From positions 132,409 through 196,408 of the forward strand of contig VZQC01000373.1 of NCBI GenBank assembly GCA_009823505.1: 64,000 nt of DNA, written 5' to 3'. Made by a program: the position numbers and the translations under genes. This document shows, piece after piece, positions 34,084 to 45,097 of the stretch. The notes beneath the pieces were generated by a model, which worked only from the letters and a program-made list of their open reading frames with translations, had not been told where the DNA came from and did not search any database. This stretch comes from Rhizomys pruinosus. Lineage: Eukaryota; Chordata; Mammalia; Rodentia; Spalacidae. The first letter of the stretch is position 1, and every line of letters begins with the position of its first letter.

Positions 34084-34270
34084 CTCACATAGGATAGTAA
34101 ATAATTATGCCTGGGGAGAGGGAAACAATTTTTTTTTTTGTCTTTTTTAGCGAAATAAAATTTAAAAAGTAAGGCCATTGTATTTCAGAGGTTTTCTCTT
34201 TCATTTTTATGAGTTTCTTTTCAGTGAGCATGTATTACTTTCACAATTGGGGGAAAAGTGAATTAAATAA

Positions 34271-34415
34271 GCCAGTCATGGCCTATGCCTTTAATCCCAG
34301 TAGAGGCAGGTGGATCTCTGTGAGTTCAAGGCCAGCCTGGACTACATAGTGTCTTCCATGATAGATGGAGCTATAGGGAGACCCTGTCTCAAAAAGACTA
34401 AAAAAAAAAAAAAAA
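34271..34415 (+). mobile_element. B1 SINE with head deletion
   Basis: 'cagtcatggcctatgcctttaatcccag' jumps to 'tagaggcaggtgg', losing about 15 bp. Confidence 0.88.
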
Positions 34416-35940
34416 GTGAACTAAACTTAATAAATTTCATGTTATATTTAGGTATCTGTGGATATAATAGAAAAAATATAGTGTCTAAGTTGACAAAAGA
34501 AAACCATCACCTTGAATTATGATCTACTTATGATAGATCTCAGCAAATACGGATTTCATAAAAGAAGGCCTAACATTAAGCAAAAAAAAGCACTGTGAAC
34601 AATGGATAATTTGTTTCTAGTTTCACTCAGAAATTCTTCAAAAGGTCACAGGCTAAAACTTTTGCTTCTGTGTACATTCTAATGAGTTTCTAAAGGACCC
34701 CCCAGACTATGATGGGGGATAGAGGTAATATTAAAATTCACTTACTATACATAGAGTTTTCTCTAGTAGTAAAAGTACGTAACACATCTTTTTTACATAT
34801 CAGGAAAGAAATACACAGTAAGAAAAGGTACCAAATACTACAGCTGGTGAAACACATTCTCCCCAGAACAGATTCTGTCAATGGTATGTAATAGTACTTC
34901 ATATAACTAACACTCAGTGAACTTAAAAGTTTTGAAGTTTAGCTTCATTTTAATGTCATTTTAAGTATATACTTGGCAATCAAATAAAGCTATTATTCTT
35001 TCAACCAAGTTAAATGAAACTGGTAAAACCAATTGCAAATTGTTAGCCAGGAGTGAATGATATAGGAGATGGATAAGCTGATAGTATGTAAATGACTAGA
35101 ATTAGAGCAGGATAAGAACCTGAAATTTAATATTTAACACAGAAAACAAGTCTTAAACATTTAAAAAAAACAATATAGACCATATAAAGGTATCTGTAGG
35201 CTGTAGGCAAAAGGCTTAGCTCGGAGTCAAACTGGTTTTGCCAAGAAATGTATTCCAACCTCACTCTACCCTAAATGCTTGCTTTTTGGTTTATTCCCTT
35301 CCGACTAGTCTGAATTTACAGACTTCCCAGATTTATCATACACAGAAGCCCTGAGTCTCAAATAAAGAACCTATTTATACCCAATTCACAAATAATCTAT
35401 TGAGACCAGTCATCCCAGCTACCACCGAAGCTCCAGAAGCCAGTTCCCGAAGGCCTTTTCCAGTTCCTCCAGATATCTTTTATCCATGCCTGAGATTTGT
35501 TTCTGTCAAACCTACACATCAATTATACAGCTGTTTCCACAGAAAATACTGACTCCTCCTTTTTCCTTCTCTCTTTTCTGTGCATTCTATGAAAAAGCCA
35601 TTAGGTAAAGCCGAGCAAGTAGGCATGCAGGCATCACTGAGCCTCCTGGTGTTCAGATCTCCCACACTGAACCAGAGTTGATTACTGTAACTGACAAAAT
35701 TAAGCAAAAGTGAAAACATGTCTGTGATGGTTAATATCAATTTGACATGATCTAGAATCACCTAGGATTCAAGCCTCTGGGTATACCTGTGTATGATTAT
35801 GTAGATTAAGTTAACCTCTGGCCATGCTTGTGAATGACTGTCTTGATTAGGTTCACTGAGGTGGGCAGACCCACTCCAATGTGTGGGTAGTACCCTTCCT
35901 TGTTTGTGGATACTGGACTGCATGAAAAGGACAAAGCTAT

Positions 35941-36139
35941 GGGTTGGAGAGATGGCTCAGCAGTTAAGAGCACTGGTTACTCTTTCAGAGGATCCAGGTT
36001 CAATCCCCCCACCCACATGAAGTTTAACAACTGTCTAACTCCAGTTCCAGGGGAATTCAGTGCCTTCTTCTGATGTCTGTGGGCATTGCATGACATGGGT
36101 ACATTTACATACATGCAGGCAATATACTCCTGCACATTA

Positions 36140-36165
<26 letters not shown>
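35941..36165 (+). mobile_element. B2 SINE nested in the LTR
   Basis: The tail contains (TA)n (36139-36157) and T-rich sequence. AAAAGGACAAAGCTA lies left and AAAAGGATAAAGCTA right. Confidence 0.9.
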
Positions 36166-36170
<5 letters not shown>

Positions 36171-36183
36171 AAAAGGATAAAGC

Positions 36184-36342
36184 TAAGCCGGGCATTGTGG
36201 CACATGCCTTTGATCCTAGCACTTGTGAGGCAGAGGCAGGCAGATCTCTGTGAGTTCGAGGCCAGCCTGGTCTACAGAGTGAGTTCCAGGCCAGCTGGGC
36301 TACAGGGAGACCCTGTCTCGAAAAGACCAAAAAAAGAAAAAA
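36184..36342 (+). mobile_element. B1 SINE at the same target as the B2
   Basis: Complete B1 lying between the second and a third copy of AAAAGGAYAAAGCTA, so it re-used the duplicated target made by the B2. Confidence 0.9.
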
Positions 36343-36550
36343 AAAGGACAAAGCTAGCTGAGCACCCATATCCCTTATTCTCTGCTTCCTGACTACTGAG
36401 GCAGTGTGACGAGCTGCTTCAGGCTGCTGCAGCCAAGAATTTCCAGCATAATGAACTATACCCTTGAACCATGAGCCAAAATAAATCTTTTCTTCTTTAA
36501 ATTGCATTTGTTAGAGCATTTTGTCAGAGGAACAAGTAATTGTAAGTCTC

Positions 36551-36771
36551 TCTTTATTTATTTTCATTTTATGCATATGAGTGTATTACCTGCATGTGTG
36601 TAAGTGTACCCATGTTGTGCACTGCCCTCAGAGGTCAGAAGAGGTGGTCGTATCTCCCAGAACTGGAATTACAGACATTTGTTAGCTGCCATGTAGGTGC
36701 TGAGATTCAAACCTGGGTCTTCTGCAAGAGCAGCCAGTGCCCTTAGACTACAGAGTCATGTCTCCACCCCC
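36551..36771 (-). mobile_element. B2 SINE, older
   Basis: Diverged short form ('tcttctgcaagagcagccagtgcc'). Confidence 0.85.
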
Positions 36772-36879
36772 TAACCCCCTGCCCCGCCCCAGTGTCTCTT
36801 CTGAGATTAGGTTATGAAAGGTTTGGATTGGCTTTTTTATTTTTTTATTTTTTGTTTTTATCTTAAAAATTTTTTAAAA

Positions 36880-37077
36880 ATTTATTTTGTATGTGTATAA
36901 ATGTACTGTCTGCATGCAGGTTTGTGCACCTGTGTCATGTAATGCCAGAGGGTGTCAGATTCCCCTGGAACTGGAGTTACAGACAGCTCTCAGCCGCCAT
37001 GTGGGTGCTGGGGATCGAACCCGGGTCCTCTGCAAGAGGGGTCGGTGCTCTTAACCGCTAGGCCATCTCTCCAGCCC
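36880..37077 (-). mobile_element. B2 SINE with target-site duplication
   Basis: Near-consensus head with part of the body deleted ('aatgccagagggtgtcag'). GATTGGCTTTTTTA / GACTGGCTTTTTAA flank it. Confidence 0.9.
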
Positions 37078-37105
37078 TGGACTGGCTTTTTAAAAAATTA
37101 ATTGT

Positions 37106-37340
37106 TGGGGCTAGAGAGATGGCCTAGCAGTTAAGAGCGCCGACCGCTCTTGCAGAGGACCCAGGTTTGATCTCCAGCACCCACTTGGCGGCTGAGAACT
37201 GTCTTTAACTCCAGTTCCAGGGGAATCCGATGCCCTCTTCTGACCTCTGTGGCATTGCATGACACGGGTGCACAGACCTGCATGCCGACAGTACATTCAT
37301 ACACATGGAAAAGAAAAATAAATAAAATATTTTTAAAAAA
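37106..37340 (+). mobile_element. B2 SINE, opposite to its neighbour
   Basis: TSD AAAAAATTAATTG / AAAAAATAATTGCC. It forms an inverted pair with 36880-37077. Confidence 0.92.
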
Positions 37341-37359
37341 GATAAAAAAATAATTGCCT

Positions 37360-37393
<34 letters not shown>

Positions 37394-37530
37394 CGTACAT
37401 GTGGGTTCACTGCATATCATGGCACATATTTGGAGGTCAGAAGACAACTCGTGGAATTGGTTCTTTCCTTCAGCCATGTGAGTCTGATGGTCCTAGGCTA
37501 TACTTTTACCTGCTGAGCCATCCATTTTAC
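37360..37530 (-). mobile_element. B3-type SINE with (GT)n tail
   Basis: (GT)n at 37363-37391, then 'ggaggtcagaagacaactcg' and a head ending 'tgctgagccatccattttac'. Confidence 0.65.
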
Positions 37531-37664
37531 CAGCACTCTAGATCTTGGGTCTAATTATTTTTTCTTTTTCTAGAAAGGGTCTGAGTGCTGAGGTTAAAGT
37601 TGTGCATCTCTCTACACCTGGCCCTTATGTGCAATTCTTATGTGTAAATATAGAGTTAGAGTCT

Positions 37665-37821
37665 CCTTTTTTTTTGGTCTTTTTGCGACAGGGTCTCCCT
37701 TTAGTAAACCCAGCTAGCCTGAAGCTTGGTCAGTACACCAGGCTGGCCTTGAACTCACAGAGATCTGCCTGCCCCTGCCTCCCAGTGGTGGGATTAAAGG
37801 CGTGCACTACCACGCCCGGCT
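37665..37821 (-). mobile_element. B1 SINE
   Basis: Whole element. A short B1/B4-like scrap lies at 37555-37625. Confidence 0.9.
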
Positions 37822-37887
37822 AAGAGTAGTATGTATTCTTAACCACATACTCCTAACCGCTCAACCATCTCTCCATCTAAGATACCT

Positions 37888-38106
37888 TTGTTTTCTAAGA
37901 TAGGGTCTCATGTAACCCAGGCTGGACTCCAACTCACAGTGTAGCCAAAAATGACCTTGAACTTCTGATCTTCCTGCCTTCATCCCTTTATGCTAGAATT
38001 ACAGTTAGGTCCCACCACATTTGTTTTATGCCATCCTGGGAATGGGATCCAGAGCTTCATGCATTCTAGGCAAACACTCTTCCAGTTGAGCCGTATCCTC
38101 AACCCT
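37888..38106 (-). mobile_element. B4-type SINE
   Basis: B1-like half (37888-38020), then an ID-like head in reverse ('ggcaaacactcttccagttg'). Confidence 0.7.
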
Positions 38107-38156
38107 GAAACAGTGCCTTTATTGTATTAAATTTCGATGTGCATATTCATATGTGT

Positions 38157-38290
38157 TTGTTTTTGAGACAAAGTCTTACTGTGTAGCCCTAGCTGGTCTG
38201 GAACTCACTGTTTAAACCAGGCTGCCCTTGAACTGCCTGCCTTTGCCTCCCAAGTGCTGGGGTTATAGGAGTGTACCACCATGGTTGCCC
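38157..38290 (-). mobile_element. B1 SINE, diverged
   Basis: 'gagacaaagtcttactgtg' to 'gtgtaccaccatggttg'. The middle is shortened. Confidence 0.82.
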
Positions 38291-38314
38291 TACTTGTATG
38301 TTTTGAGTGTATTA

Positions 38315-38865
38315 CCCAAAGGTTATTGTGTTAAAATGTTGGTCCTTAGTGTGGCACTATTGGGAGCTGATGCGTCTCCCCTAGTGGGAGGTGATTTCAT
38401 TGGAGGTGGTGCCATTAGAAGTGCTCATCATGGTGCATGTGGGAACCTTAGTTCTTGTGAGAAGATTTTTTTTTTTTTGGTCTTTTTGAGACAGGGTCTC
38501 CCTGTAGCCCCAGCTGGCCTGGAACTCATTCTGTAGACCAGGCCTTAAACTCACAGAGATCCGCTTGCCTCTGACTCCTGGGTGCTAGAATTAAAGGCGT
38601 ACTCCACTGTGCCCCTTTCCACACTTTGGCTTTCTATCTTGCTGTGTGAAGTACGCCTTTAATCTTTTTACATGTGCTTCTATCGTGTTGCCATCTACCA
38701 TACTGTGATATAGTCAAGGAGGTCCTGACCAGAGGGGGAACAAATATGACTACTAATCTTGGGCTTTCAGCCACCAAAACTGTGAACTACACAAACCTCT
38801 TTATATATTACTTAGCCTGAGCTATTTTGTTGTAGCATTGGAAAATGGACTACTGTATATACTAA
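38315..38865 (+). mobile_element. LTR remnant, MaLR (MST/MLT1-like), split by a B1
   Basis: 'agtgggaggtgatttcattgg', 'gtgggaaccttagttcttgtgag' and 'gaactacacaaacctcttta' follow the MaLR LTR order, with a B1 at 38466-38613. Confidence 0.6.
38466..38613 (-). mobile_element. B1 SINE inside the LTR
   Basis: Complete apart from a short gap after 'gaccagg'. Confidence 0.9.
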
Positions 38866-38908
38866 TGTCTGATCTGTGACTACAATTAGTTTATGCTTAC
38901 AATGTACT

Positions 38909-39062
38909 TTTTTTTTTTTGTCTTTTAGAGACAGGGTCTCCCTGTAGCTCCAGCTGTCCTGGAACTCACTCTGTAGACCAGGCTGGCCTTGAACTCAAAA
39001 AGATCCGCCTGCCTCTGCCTCCCAAGTGCTAGGATTAAAGGTGTGCGCCACCACGCCCGGCA
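38909..39062 (-). mobile_element. B1 SINE with target-site duplication
   Basis: Near-consensus. ACAATGTACTTTT precedes and follows it. Confidence 0.94.
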
Positions 39063-39329
39063 CAATGTACTTTTCTTACAAGAGCTTATTACTAAGTTCT
39101 TAATACAGATCTCTTAATCCTGTTTTAAAAAAGCTTATTGGTAGTCTCACAAATTTATTCTTCTAAATGAATTTCAGTCTTACTACATCTTTGCACTTAT
39201 TAGCATAATGTAAAACTACTGTCTTTCCTTGCCTAGACTCTTCCAATATGTAGCAGCAAGGATGTTCTTTTTAAAGCATAAACTCCCTTGCTTTAAATTC
39301 CTTCAGTGTCTTCTCTTTTGGTTATTTCT

Positions 39330-39600
39330 TGTAGTGTAATGAGGTGCCCCCAGACTTTGTAGTCTGTGAACAACCATTTTCTTTGGTTTATAATTTTTGT
39401 GGACCAGGAATTCATGACTGGTTCACTTGGGCAGTTCTCTGTTCAGTATGGTGTTGGCTAAAGCTGCAGAATCTTTTCTCATAAGGCTTCTTCAGTCACA
39501 TGTCTGCACCTCAGTGCTTCTTAGCTTTTCCATGATGGTGTTCCATTCTTCAGAATCTCTGTGTGTGACCTGGGCTGCTTATAGCACAATGGTCTTGGAG
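39330..39600 (-). mobile_element. Possible ancient LTR remnant
   Basis: 'ttataatttttgtggaccagg', 'aattcatgactggttcacttgggca' and 'cagtcacatgtctgcacctc' recall the reverse of MLT1-type LTRs. The match is weak. Confidence 0.4.
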
Positions 39601-39605
39601 TAATC

Positions 39606-39631
39606 ATTCATTCATTCATTCATTCATTCAC
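39606..39631. repeat. (CATT)n microsatellite
   Basis: Six to seven CATT units. Confidence 0.9.
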
Positions 39632-39736
39632 ATTTTGAATAGCAGCTGCCTTCTAGGAGACAGAAAATAAAAAGTATCAGACCAATTTAAGGGCTGTGCT
39701 TGGAAGTGGCACTGTGTGCCTTCTACCATATATATT

Positions 39737-39744
39737 CTCACACA

Positions 39745-39776
<32 letters not shown>
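39737..39776. repeat. (CA)n microsatellite
   Basis: About 40 bp with one TA interruption. Confidence 0.92.
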
Positions 39777-39777
<1 letters not shown>

Positions 39778-39787
39778 TCATACAGAG

Positions 39788-39941
39788 TTTTGTTTTTGTC
39801 TCTTTTTTGATAGTCTCCCTGTAGCCCCAATTTGCCTAGAATTTGCTAAGTAGACCAGGCTGGTCTCTATTTCATAGAGATCTGCTTGCCTCTCCCTTTC
39901 AATTCCTGGGGCTAAAGGCTTGTACCACCATGCCTGGCTCA
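39788..39941 (-). mobile_element. B1 SINE, diverged
   Basis: 'gtctcttttttgatagtctccctg' to 'cttgtaccaccatgcctggctc'. Confidence 0.85.
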
Positions 39942-39954
39942 TATATATAAAATA

Positions 39955-40107
39955 TTTGTTTGTTTGTTTTGTGACAGGGTCTCCCTGTAGTCCCAGCTGA
40001 CATGTAACTGGCTACGTGTAGACCAGGCTGGCTTTGAATTCACAGAGATCCACCTGCCTCTGCTTCCCAAGAGCTGGGATTAAAGGCATGCACCACCACA
40101 TCTGCCT
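39955..40107 (-). mobile_element. B1 SINE
   Basis: (TTTG)n tail start, whole body, end 'gcaccaccacatctgcctc'. Confidence 0.9.
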
Positions 40108-40192
40108 CTTCATATATGTTTACCTTCTGTCATGTTTTGGTCAGACAGGACCTAATAGATGGGAAGAAATAAAAAGGCAGATTTTACTTAAA

Positions 40193-40414
40193 ATTAATTA
40201 ATTAATTAATTAATTTAATGGGTATGAGTGTTTGCCTGCATGTATGTCTACCACACTTGTGGCTGGTGCCTGTGGAGGCTCAAAGTGGGTGTTGGAGCCT
40301 CTGGAACTGGAGTATTAGATGGTTGTTAGTCATCATGTGGGGGCTGGGAACCAAACTCAGGTCCTCTGAAAGAGCAACAAATGCTCTTACCTGCTGAGCC
40401 ATCTCTCCAGCCCC
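40193..40414 (-). mobile_element. B2 SINE with (TTAA)n tail
   Basis: The tail is grown to 'aattaattaattaattaat'. The body is diverged, with a clear head. Confidence 0.88.
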
Positions 40415-40668
40415 TAGATTCTACTTTTTGATGGAAAAATTGGCAGTCTTATCGGAGGAAACTCTTTGTGATTATAGATACAGTGATCATTATTTGGAAA
40501 ACATAATCTGCTGTATCAAAATCAAAATAAATTCAAAGCACTTAACATAGCCTTAAGGCTTTTTGAGATCTGACTTCCCGCTTCTGCCTGACTTCAGTGC
40601 CCCCATTTTCTCTTTTGGTTCATCCACATTGACTTCTTTTTTTTTTTAAATATTAAAAAAAATTTTTT

Positions 40669-40901
40669 TTTAAAATTTATTTCGTATGTGTATGAATGTA
40701 CTGTGTGCATGTAGGTTTGTGCACTCGTGTCGTGCAATGCCGTGGAGGTCAGAAGAGGGTGTCGATTCCCCTGGAACTGGAGTTCTCCTTGAATTGGAGT
40801 TAAAGACGGTTCTCAGCCACCATGTGGGTGCTGGGGATCGAACCTGGGTCTTCTGCAAGAGCAGTCAGTGCTCTTAACCTCTAAGCCATCTCTCCAGCCC
40901 C
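40669..40901 (-). mobile_element. B2 SINE (17-bp-duplicated form)
   Basis: TSD CCACATTGACTTCTTT at about 40625 and 40901. Confidence 0.94.
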
Positions 40902-41112
40902 CACATTGACTTCTTTCCTAAGCTTCCAATGGGTCATAGTTGTTTCCAGCATCAGATCCATTTTACTTGCAACTACTGCCTTTGAATGCTTCTCTTTGTA
41001 TTTTTTCATGGGTCTCTCCACTCTCTCCATTTACATCTTTGTTCAGATGCAACATCTCCAAAGGTCTTTCCCAGACCATCTTTTTAGATGAATTCTGGGT
41101 CACTTATTTTAT

Positions 41113-41188
41113 TTTTTATTTTTTTGAGACAGGTTCGCCCTATAGCCCCAGCTTGCCTGGAACTCATAGAGATCCATCTGCCTCTGCT
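41113..41188 (-). mobile_element. B1 SINE, truncated
   Basis: Only the B1 3' half is present, without the central 25 bp. TCACTTATT lies on both sides. Confidence 0.85.
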
Positions 41189-41449
41189 CACTTATTATTA
41201 TTATTATTTTTTTGTGTGTGTGTGTTTCACCAAAATTTTATTAAATTATGAAAAATAAGTTGTTTACAGAAAATTGCAAGGCATGCAGAGGTCTTTATCT
41301 TTCAACTAGTTTCTTCTTATGTGAACTTTACAAAAATCACCAGCACATTCACTAAAAACAGCAAACATTTCCAAACTAACATTCGTCTTACTATATAATG
41401 TTTTACTAAATAACTATTGGACTGGTTACCTAAGTATTTTTTTTTTAAT

Positions 41450-41664
41450 TTAATTTATTTTTGTATGTGTATGAATGTACTGTCTGCATGTAGGTCTCTG
41501 CACCCATGTCGTGCAATGTCATGGAGGTCAGAAGAGGGCGTCGGATTCTCCTGGAATTGGAGTTAAAGACGGTTCTCAGCCGCCATGAGGGTGCTGGGGA
41601 TCGAACCCGGGCCCTCTGCAAGAGCAGTCGGCGCTCTTAACTGCTAGGCCATCTCTCCAGCCCC
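41450..41664 (-). mobile_element. B2 SINE (collapsed variant)
   Basis: Has only 'attctcctggaattggagtt', the second of the two 17-bp units, as if one unit was lost. Flanks ACCTAAGTATTTTT / ACCTAAATATTTTT. Confidence 0.92.
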
Positions 41665-41693
41665 CACCTAAATATTTTTAAAAAGTTGCTTGT

Positions 41694-41903
41694 GGGGCTG
41701 GAGAGATGGCTCAGCGGTTAAGAGCGCCGACTGCTCTTGCAGAGGACCTGGGTTCGATTCCCAGCACCCACATGGCGGCTGAGAACTGTCTTTAACTCCA
41801 GTTCCAGGGGAATCTGACACCCTCTTCTGACCTCCTCAGCATTACACGACACGGGTGCACAAACCTACATGCAGACAGTATACTCATGCACATAAAAAAA
41901 AAA
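41694..41903 (+). mobile_element. B2 SINE, inverted relative to its neighbour
   Basis: Short form. AAAAGTTGCTTG occurs before and after it. Only about 30 bp separates it from the opposite-strand B2 at 41450-41664. Confidence 0.94.
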
Positions 41904-42204
41904 AGTTGCTTGCGGGGCAGGGGCTTAGAATGATGTCAGCACTCAAGGCTGAGGCAGCAGATTCAGGAGTGCCAGGCTCAGGATGAGACTGTGTTCCCAG
42001 AGAGAGAAAAAATAAAAATGAACAAACAAAAAACCAAAACCAAAAAAAAATATGAAGCAATGTCACATTAAGTTTATCCTTCACAGTCTGTTACTGCACA
42101 GCCAGTGAGAGGCTTCTAGTCATATCCAACATAGAAATAAGGCATCAGTGGTTTAGAAAATTCAACTAGGAAATAACGAGTATAAGTGAAGAGTCATTCT
42201 TACT

Positions 42205-43212
42205 GTAAACCAATCATCCCCAGCTCATACTCCAGATAAATACCAATGACAGGAAGCTTTCCTGTGACACAAATAGCAGCCAGAGCAGTGTGATGAGCCA
42301 CAGACTGTCCACCCTACAGCTTGATTGCCCAGCAGCTGGTCCCTCCTGCCAGTGGCCACTTCCCATCCCTGAAGACAAGGTCTCGGCAAACCCCAACAGC
42401 CCACTCAGCCTTGTCATCCACTTGCTCCTCCCAGTAATGCCAGCCAGAACTGAAACTCTTAAGTACCCAGAAGGGCCAAATAATCCATAATTGGGGCTGG
42501 TTTCACAGGAACAGTTTGACCTGTCTTCAGGAAAGTCAGAGATGTTTGATGCTCTGAAACCAGCAGGCTCAGATGTGCTGTGTCTGGATCCAGAGTGATT
42601 TCTTCTCTGAACTTTGGCCTAACTTTCTGCAGAGTGGAAAACGGGAGAAAAGAGGTCCTCTTCTTGCTTAACTTGACTGAACAGGAAACTGGGGGCTTCA
42701 GAGTCCCATGCTTGTAGAGGATTTTTGTGGTGCCCACCAGCACCTTGACCCTTGACTTCTTCTCTTCAATCTCTCTGACTGCACCTTGCAATGCACGAAG
42801 GTGGCTCAGAAACTAGGTTGGCTCTGCAGCTCATGTCTGTAGTAAAGGGCAGCTTCTTCAAGGGTTCTTACCTGGTGGCCATGGTGGGCAGGCAGCTGGG
42901 TGCACAGGACACACAGAAGTTTCATGTCCTTCTCACAGAAATGGGTTAGGACGTGGTTGTGCACCTCACACAGTGGGATCTTCTGTGCCTCCCTGCACCA
43001 AGCCTCCCAGTTTAGTGTTTTTTTCCTGGTCTTCAACTCTTCACATTCAGGAAAGGGGAAGCTGCCCAGTTCACTTGCCTCATATCTCTGCAGTCCCTGC
43101 AGAAGTGGTCTCCACATTCAAGGGTGAGCAGGTCTCTCAGGTAACACAGACAGGGCACTTGTACCCTTTCAGGATGTCTCTCAAGATCTGGGCCACATCC
43201 ATTGGAATACTG
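42205..43212 (-). pseudogene. TRIM75-like tripartite-motif retrocopy, disabled
   Basis: The minus strand shows a RING start (ILKGYKCPVC, then in another frame LTLECGDHFCRDC). A B-box 2 follows (CEVHNHVLTHFCEKDMKLLC with CTQLPAHHGHQVRTLEEAA), then a short coiled-coil remnant. Last come PRY (EITLDPDTAHLSLLVSE) and SPRY (EWAVGVCRDLVFRDG, IGIYLEYELGMI) pieces. TRIM proteins of this kind are RING E3 ligases of about 460 residues. This copy has frameshifts in the RING and in SPRY, stops after the B-box, and much of the coiled coil is missing, so it is dead. The nearest family member by my recall is TRIM75. Confidence 0.8.
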
Positions 43213-43229
43213 TTGAAGATTGGACTAGT

Positions 43230-43715
43230 GTACTCTGCCAGGACAAGCCAATTTTCCTCTGATTTCACTGGTAGATAAGGTGACGTCTTGATGCCCTGGA
43301 AGGCCACTGGCCTGAATCTGGGGCTGTGGAGCTGGAGATGAATTCACAGCTGCTCACAGCTTGGTGCTGAAACTCGTTACTATGGGTAGAAAAAATTGAA
43401 GTCAAATTCATGAAATCTTTTCCTCAGCAAGCAGCCACCTTTGTAAATGGCCTGGTTGGTCCATTGTAGAAATGAAGATCATGCACCATCCCAGTGATGA
43501 TGGGGACAGGACAGACTGATGACCTGAGCAGGTTATCCTGAAAGGATCCTGGAGGGGAGTTTCCCAACAAGGTCTGCAGAGTCTGCTCACTTCTTCTTAA
43601 TCTTGCCTTTTCCTTGTCATAAATTTTGATGCTGTTTGCAGGAACCTGGTAGGCCTGAATACAGCTTTTGTTCTGTACCTGCCTTCTGAGCAAGTTGAGA
43701 AATAAGAATAAAGAT
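43230..43715 (-). other. Unassigned segment upstream of the TRIM-like frame
   Basis: The minus strand has an 89-codon open stretch (43693-43424, with KIYDKEKARLRRSEQ and CPVPIITGMVHDLHFYNG) that I do not recognise, then no long frame. It may be the 5' UTR of the retrocopy or chance sequence. Confidence 0.3.
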
Positions 43716-43721
43716 GTCGAC

Positions 43722-44218
43722 TGTATTAGTCAGGGTTCTCTAAAGAAACAGAAGTAACAGGACGAATATATATAGCTATATACAATTTATTGATTTACTC
43801 ACGTGACAGAGTTCAAGGAGTCCAACAGTAGCTGCACCACACTGGAAAGGCCGAGAGAATCCAGGGAACTGCTCAGTCCGCAAGGCTGGATGTCTCAGTA
43901 GTCCCAATCTAGTGTTGAAGGCCTGAATGGATTCCAGGAGATCTGCCGGTCTTAGTACACGCTGGGATCCGAAAGGTTGATCACAGCAGCAAGACAAACT
44001 CACCAGATGAGAGAGGCAAGCCGCAGGAGAAAAAAGGGACCAGCTCCTTCTGCCATGGCCTTTTATACTGCCTGCCGGCGGAAGGTAACGCCCACATTTG
44101 GGGTGGGCCATCCAGGTTGAAGTGGTCCAATCCAAACATCCCTTTTCTCTTATTTGTTCCTTAGTCCAGTCAAGTTGACACACAGGATTAACCATCACAT
44201 CGAACAAAATATATTTCA
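43722..44218 (-). mobile_element. LTR, MLT2/ERVL-like
   Basis: On the minus strand it begins 'tgtgatggttaatcctgtgtgtcaacttg' (shortened here) and ends 'gagaaccctgactaatac', the pattern of MLT2-type LTRs. A 'tataaaag' box lies about 180 bp into it. It abuts the TRIM-like segment. No viral genes are present. Confidence 0.65.
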
Positions 44219-44757
44219 CATTTTAATATTTGTAACATAACTACATGTATATTACTTTGTAAGCATAATTACATATGTATTATGTTTTGGATGTTATGTC
44301 ACGAATATGTGTAGTTGATCAGTACTAAGATCATGACTCACATGCAGATTTACTCACCCTTGTCCTAAGCAGTTTTGGCTACTCTACACTGCCAGGCTAG
44401 GACTCTTATCAACTCTTGGTGTGTTAAAGCACAGGATACTTCTTATGCTTGTTAGCCAGCTTGTTCTCAAGTAGGGACCGGTAGAGTTGAATAGAGTTTT
44501 TCTCAGCTTTGTCAGTTTGACAAAAGAAAAGGGAATAAAGGAAGTGTCAGGGGTAACTTTCAGATCTCAGACACAGGAAGCAGTGGATTGTGATATATAT
44601 ACACTGAGATCGGAAATGTGGCAGGATGATTATAAATTAGATCTTAGAAACACTGAGTTTGAAGTGCCTACAAGATAATCTCTGTAGAGAGACAAGATAG
44701 ACATTTGGATAAACTTGAAGCTCAAGAGAGAAATGTACATGAAAGATACAGGTTTTC

Positions 44758-44790
<33 letters not shown>
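44758..44790. repeat. (TTA)n microsatellite
   Basis: About 11 units, grown from the tail of the next B1. Confidence 0.92.
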
Positions 44791-44938
44791 GTTTTTGTCT
44801 TTTCGAGACAGGGTCTCACTTTAGTCCCAGCTGGCCTGGAGCTTGGTATGTAGACCAGGCTGGCCTTGAACTCACAGAGATCCGCCTGCCTCTGCCTCCT
44901 GAGTGCTGGGATTAAAGGCATGTGCCATCACACCTGGC
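44791..44938 (-). mobile_element. B1 SINE with target-site duplication
   Basis: AAGATACAGGTTTTCT lies left of the (TTA)n and again at about 44939. Confidence 0.94.
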
Positions 44939-45018
44939 AAGATACAGGTTTTCTATTATTGTATTAGTTTGTATTGCTATATTACAGCCTATCACAAGCA
45001 TAGTAGCTTAAAATAACA

Positions 45019-45097
45019 GCCAGCCTGGTCTACAGAGTGAGTTCCAGGCCAGCTGGGGCTACAGGGAGACCCTGTTTCGAAAAGACCAAAAAACAAA
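45019..45097 (+). mobile_element. B1 SINE, 5'-truncated
   Basis: Begins at 'cagcctggtctacagagtg' and ends 'cgaaaagaccaaaaaac'. Confidence 0.9.

Larger units (their letters stand above)
35724..36542 (+). mobile_element. LTR-like repeat with two nested SINEs
   Basis: Starts 'tgtgatggttaatatcaattt' and, after the SINEs, ends 'gagccaaaataaatctttt ... gaggaacaagtaat'. The 5' start matches the start of the repeat at 43722-44218 on its own strand. This is probably an old ERVL/MaLR-class LTR with no coding part. Confidence 0.5.
41207..42204 (-). other. Possible 3' UTR of the TRIM-like retrocopy
   Basis: On the minus strand, sequence from the TRIM-like frame runs through two later B2s to an AATAAA (plus 41237-41242) followed about 12 bp later by CA- and A-rich sequence, as expected for a retroposed mRNA end. 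A B4/B1-like scrap lies at 41915-42005. The link to the TRIM frame is inference from order and strand only. Confidence 0.35.

Noticed and set aside
39606..39778. CRISPR-like regular repeats
   Set aside because: Simple microsatellites without spacers, in a mammalian genome.
41694..41760. tRNA-like sequence with A and B boxes
   Set aside because: It is the head of a B2 SINE, followed by B2 body and A-tail; the same holds for all other tRNA-like stretches here.
44000..44218. Promoter (TATAAAAG) driving a gene in the LTR at 43722-44218
   Set aside because: It is the expected LTR promoter position, but no coding sequence or downstream provirus is present.
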